Source of the DNA: an uncultured Gammaproteobacteria bacterium
GTDB lineage: Bacteria > Pseudomonadota > Gammaproteobacteria > Pseudomonadales > Pseudohongiellaceae
Direction of reading: 5' to 3'
Length of the DNA stretch: 64,000 bases
Assembly (NCBI GenBank): GCA_913060975.1
Contig: CAJXVC010000002.1
Location: 457,311 to 521,310 of the forward strand
Position 1 is the first letter of the stretch; each line of letters opens with the position of its first letter. The translations under genes were made by a program, and so were the position numbers. Under the pieces are notes generated by a model that had not been told where the DNA came from, searched no databases, and saw only the letters and a list, made by a program, of their open reading frames with translations. Of the stretch, positions 61,536-64,000 are shown one piece after another.

Positions 61536-62759
61536 TTGGACGAAAAAACTGGAGAAGTACCAAATGACTTCGCCAAGTTAAGACGAAAGGTTCTGGATGC
61601 GTTGGGTGATATCGAGCCAGCGGGTAAGCCTCGATCGGATCATGAGCCGAAGGCACTGATGCTGTCATCTACGACAAGAGGCAGTAAGAGACTCCCTCCC
61701 TATTATCTCGTGTACTTCATGTTCGTCGATTTTCTTCAGTATCCCAGGATGGGGGCGTGGGAAAAAAGCGCGTGGACTGTGCCAATCAGGTACCAGGACA
61801 GGCTCTACGCAATAGAGCACCAAAAGATGGGGCTTCGAATTTGTGCTCCAAATAGAGATCCTGGTGCTCGCATGAGCGGTCGTCCGAATGAGCAACAGGA
61901 AGAAGATTCGGATTTGATAGCAAATAAAATACGGAAAGCTGTAAATTTGGCAGGACCGTATTTTGATTGGCGCGCAAAACAAGAGGCCAAGGGCAACAGG
62001 CTTAACGTACTCAACCATAGCAAATGGCTCTTCGGGCGTTACCAATTTTTCAAAGATAAATTTATAGAGCAAAAGGCTGAAGCGGAGAGACGGAGTGCGG
62101 AGCTAAGGCAAGAAAAGGATTCCTCTGATCTCCAGTCACTGCTAAGAGCACTCAATTCAGGTGTTTTGGAACTTGCTTCTGAAACCGATTGGATAGGTCA
62201 GGCTGCCGTCGATGCATTTTTTAGCTGGTCTGAGCATGCGTTTATTCATGTTGCGATACTGAGGGGGCGTATAGAGAACGGATATCAAGTCGCCGAACTG
62301 GCTGCGGCCAACTGGAAAGAGAAATTTCGAGCAGCATTAGATTTAGATGATCCTTGCTTTAAGGGTCATTACGATAAGCTCTTACTACTGCGGGTACAGA
62401 TGAGAAACTTCATGGCCCATGGTGCTTTTGGTAAACGTGGGGAAGCATTCTCATTTCACTCGGATGCCGGGGCAGTTCCGGTGCTTTTGGCTGAATCCGG
62501 AACGAATCGTTATTCATTCAGTGGGGCGCCTGCTTTTGATGAGGTGGAGGCAATCAGAAATATTGATACCTTCTTGGATGATTTTTGGTCAAGTGAGTTG
62601 TCGCCCGTGAGATCGCATCTTTTTAGCACCGTACCAAGCATACTTACTTTTGTTGCTGATTCTACATACTCAAAAGCTATGTGCTCAGATGAGGCTATGT
62701 CAGAGCTTGTGGAATATCTCGAGAATCAAATGGACGCAGCAGCAAACATGGAGCGGTGA
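61536..62759 (+). CDS. Cassette 2: unknown protein with an Rx4H (HEPN-type) motif
   Basis: A protein of about 407 residues with no family I can name. The TTG at 61536 is chosen because GGAGGTG lies 5 bp upstream; ATG 61515 and TTG 61503 are in-frame alternatives without good ribosome sites. The C-terminal half has RVQMRNFMAHGAF, containing R-N-F-M-A-H (about R290 to H295), the Rx4H signature of HEPN RNases, embedded in helical sequence (EHAFIHVAILRG...YDKLLLLRVQMRN). The N-terminal half (about 1-200) includes KRLPPYYLVYFMFVDFLQYPRMGAWEKSAW, then a charged coiled-coil-like region. A defence or toxin role is possible but inferred from one motif and context. Confidence 0.7.
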   Translation: MDEKTGEVPNDFAKLRRKVLDALGDIEPAGKPRSDHEPKALMLSSTTRGSKRLPPYYLVYFMFVDFLQYPRMGAWEKSAWTVPIRYQDRLYAIEHQKMGLRICAPNRDPGARMSGRPNEQQEEDSDLIANKIRKAVNLAGPYFDWRAKQEAKGNRLNVLNHSKWLFGRYQFFKDKFIEQKAEAERRSAELRQEKDSSDLQSLLRALNSGVLELASETDWIGQAAVDAFFSWSEHAFIHVAILRGRIENGYQVAELAAANWKEKFRAALDLDDPCFKGHYDKLLLLRVQMRNFMAHGAFGKRGEAFSFHSDAGAVPVLLAESGTNRYSFSGAPAFDEVEAIRNIDTFLDDFWSSELSPVRSHLFSTVPSILTFVADSTYSKAMCSDEAMSELVEYLENQMDAAANMER

Positions 62760-62792
62760 ATGTTGGATGTTCTCTATTTCGCCAAGAATAAG

Positions 62793-62860
62793 CTAACAAA
62801 TGGCTGTTGTCGGACGTGCCTACGCTGCGCTCCGGAACGCCGCAAAGCCAAGCGTTAGGT
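62793..62860 (+). repeat. attC site 2 (end of cassette 2)
   Basis: It starts CTAACAAATGGC and ends GCAAAGCCAAGCGTTAGGT. The middle (GTCGGACGTGCC to CGGAACGCCGC) is an imperfect hairpin. Predicted crossover is between G62854 and T62855. It is longer than site 1 and from a different attC subtype. Confidence 0.85.
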
Positions 62861-62880
62861 AGCAATCTTAGAGTTCAGTG

Positions 62881-63804
62881 ATGCCGAAAAAGAAGACCAA
62901 AAAATCGGATCTCGAGTCTTCAGTGTTAGAGCATCTCTCTGTTCTTGGTCCGTTCGTTAAATCGTTTGCCCAAGGAAACATGGCGAAGAACAGAATGTAC
63001 TCGAACGCAATACGTGCCGCTTTTGCAAAATGTTATGAGTTTAACAATCTAGCTTGGAAAGATGAGAATTCAGATACCTCGTTCTATTGGCTCCCATCAT
63101 TAAGAGGAATTTGCGAAGACTTGATTGTACTCAATTTTATACAAGGGGCTGCCACTAAAGATCGAGACCTATTAATAACAGCAATGATGCAAATTGACTT
63201 TCAGAAACACCTTCTGATCCAAAAGAAATATTTCGCAGAAGCAAGGCCAACGCAGAGAGTGATATCACCCCCTACCAATAAACCAGAAGAACTGACCAAG
63301 CTCGAATTAGAGATGCAAAGAATATGGCAGGAGAATGGGTGGCAACATATTGGGCTAGGAAAAGTACCACCAGTGCAGCAAATGGCAGCAAAAAGAGGTG
63401 GGGACATATTAGAAGTTCTCTATGAATATCTTTATAGGATTACCTCTCGCTCAGTGCATTTTGATGTAATGGGCTTATTTAGAACTGGCTGGGGAGAACT
63501 ACCTAACGCTAAGTTCTCTACAGCCAATTTCCATAAGTACTACGCCATGTTTTCGAGGGTTTATGGGCTTTACCTGTTCTGCTGCTATTTTGAGCTTTTT
63601 GCTCGCTTTTTAAGAGCGCCCAAAAAGGTTAAAAACACCGTCAACGAACTTAAAGAAACGATTGTAAGTATCCCAAGATGGCCTGAAGTTGTAACCTTTG
63701 AGGAAATGAACATAGAGCCACCCAAACTCAGCATCTTCGAAGTACTGGGAAGTAGGTGGATGTACCCTAGGGATCAAGGCCACATTAAGTTACTGCGCAA
63801 ATAG
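62881..63804 (+). CDS. Cassette 3: uncharacterised protein
   Basis: A 307-residue protein starting at ATG 62881 (the preceding GTG at 62878 is an alternative). The N-terminus is Lys-rich (MPKKKTKKSDLESSV), the rest mostly helical: YSNAIRAAFAKCYEFNNLAWKDENSDTSFYWLPSLRGICEDLIVLNFI, an IWQENGWQHIGLGKVPPVQQMAAKRGGDILEVLYEYLYRITSRSVHFD region, and a hydrophobic YGLYLFCCYFELFARFL stretch. The RSVHFD segment recalls DUF5677-like proteins, which share helical folds with charged or aromatic His near their ends, but I cannot assign it to a family. No function is claimed. Confidence 0.7.
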   Translation: MPKKKTKKSDLESSVLEHLSVLGPFVKSFAQGNMAKNRMYSNAIRAAFAKCYEFNNLAWKDENSDTSFYWLPSLRGICEDLIVLNFIQGAATKDRDLLITAMMQIDFQKHLLIQKKYFAEARPTQRVISPPTNKPEELTKLELEMQRIWQENGWQHIGLGKVPPVQQMAAKRGGDILEVLYEYLYRITSRSVHFDVMGLFRTGWGELPNAKFSTANFHKYYAMFSRVYGLYLFCCYFELFARFLRAPKKVKNTVNELKETIVSIPRWPEVVTFEEMNIEPPKLSIFEVLGSRWMYPRDQGHIKLLRK

Positions 63805-63819
63805 TAGGTGCAATTGCTA

Positions 63820-63882
63820 CCTAACGATCAGTTCAATCAGGGACTCAGCTTAGGCTGAGCCCATTAACAAGGGCGTTAGATA
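63820..63882 (+). repeat. attC site 3 (end of cassette 3)
   Basis: It begins CCTAACGATCAG and ends CATTAACAAGGGCGTTAGAT, with the stem GGGACTCAGC/GCTGAGCCC around TTAG containing one extrahelical base, as expected of attC. Predicted crossover is between G63875 and T63876. Confidence 0.92.
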
Positions 63883-63886
63883 TCAA

Positions 63887-64000
63887 ATGGAACATTCGGA
63901 AGAATATTTGGAAGCAGAACTCGTAGCTGCCAACGAGCAAGCCTTGGGGACATATATGGACGCTCCCCTGAATTCAAGCAATACTAACCCGCGATCCTGA
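63887..64000 (+). CDS. Cassette 4: short open frame at the window edge
   Basis: ATG at 63887 follows attC site 3 by 11 bp and reads MEHSEEYLEAELVAANEQAL to a TGA that ends at the last base (37 codons). It is acidic and has no family resemblance. It may be a short first gene of cassette 4, or a truncated or frameshifted gene whose remainder lies outside the window. Confidence 0.4.
   Translation: MEHSEEYLEAELVAANEQALGTYMDAPLNSSNTNPRS

Larger units (their letters stand above)
60586..64000 (+). mobile_element. Integron gene-cassette array without a visible integrase (CALIN-like)
   Basis: Four same-strand gene cassettes are delimited by attC sites. Cassette 1 spans 60586-61489, cassette 2 61490-62854, cassette 3 62855-63875, and cassette 4 begins at 63876 and runs off the edge. 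Each holds one open frame ending just before or inside its attC. Codon use is visibly more AT-rich than that of glmS or atp. There is no intI in the 60 kb to the left; it could still lie to the right. Confidence 0.85.

Noticed and set aside
61436..63882. CRISPR array (repeated palindromes between spaced genes)
   Set aside because: The repeats are 60-70 bp, dissimilar in the middle, and about 1 kb apart, as in integron attC sites; no short regular repeats or cas genes are seen.

Overview
The window is a chromosomal replication-origin neighbourhood from a Gammaproteobacterium. The gene order around dnaA is the Pseudomonas-like (Pseudomonadales/Cellvibrionales-type) one: polA, engB, cytochrome c4 and a probable dsbA; def-fmt-rsmB-trkA-trkH; htrB-like, glyQS, gmhB, plsC; gyrB-recF-dnaN-dnaA | rpmH-rnpA-yidD-yidC-mnmE-mnmG-rsmG-parA-parB-atpIBEFHAGDC-glmU-glmS. 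The genus cannot be fixed from sequence alone. A diheme (ccaa3-type) cytochrome oxidase operon and the general gene style suggest an aerobic, possibly marine, free-living bacterium, but that is inference.

Layout. 1-9.35 kb: edge of a secreted protein, cytochrome c4, engB, a 0.67-kb gap with two long hairpin elements, a DNA polymerase I whose proofreading site is destroyed, divergent znuA / znuCB zinc import genes, and the Sco and heme O synthase genes for oxidase assembly. 9.35-15 kb: a cox operon (subunit II fused to two cytochrome c domains, subunit I, two subunit III-type proteins, subunit IV) closed by a strong terminator. 15-20.1 kb, minus strand: aroE, hemF, tsaC, dprA and a LysM protein. 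20.2-25.9 kb, plus strand: peptide deformylase, Met-tRNA formyltransferase, RsmB and the Trk potassium system. 25.9-31.4 kb: lipid A acyltransferase-like gene, glycyl-tRNA synthetase, heptose phosphatase and PlsC. 31.3-37.6 kb, minus strand: gyrB, recF, dnaN, dnaA. 38.1-58.1 kb, plus strand: rpmH to glmS, with the complete F1Fo ATP synthase operon and parAB. Two ParB-type parS sites lie inside recF. Two AT-rich, DnaA-box-bearing gaps (dnaA-rpmH and mnmE-mnmG) are candidate origins; the first is better supported.

The right end (about 60.5-64.0 kb) is different. It is visibly AT-richer and consists of same-strand single genes of unknown or defence-like type, each ended by an integron attC recombination site. 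No integrase gene is visible, so it looks like a cluster of attC sites lacking an integrase (CALIN), or the start of an integron whose integrase lies outside the window. The cassettes encode a DUF4393/Abi-alpha-like protein, a protein with an Rx4H (HEPN-type) motif, an orphan protein, and the beginning of a fourth cassette. This is the most novel part of the window.

No tRNA, rRNA, CRISPR array, transposase or prophage gene was found. Starts were chosen by reading for family N-termini and Shine-Dalgarno sequences; GTG and TTG starts are common here.
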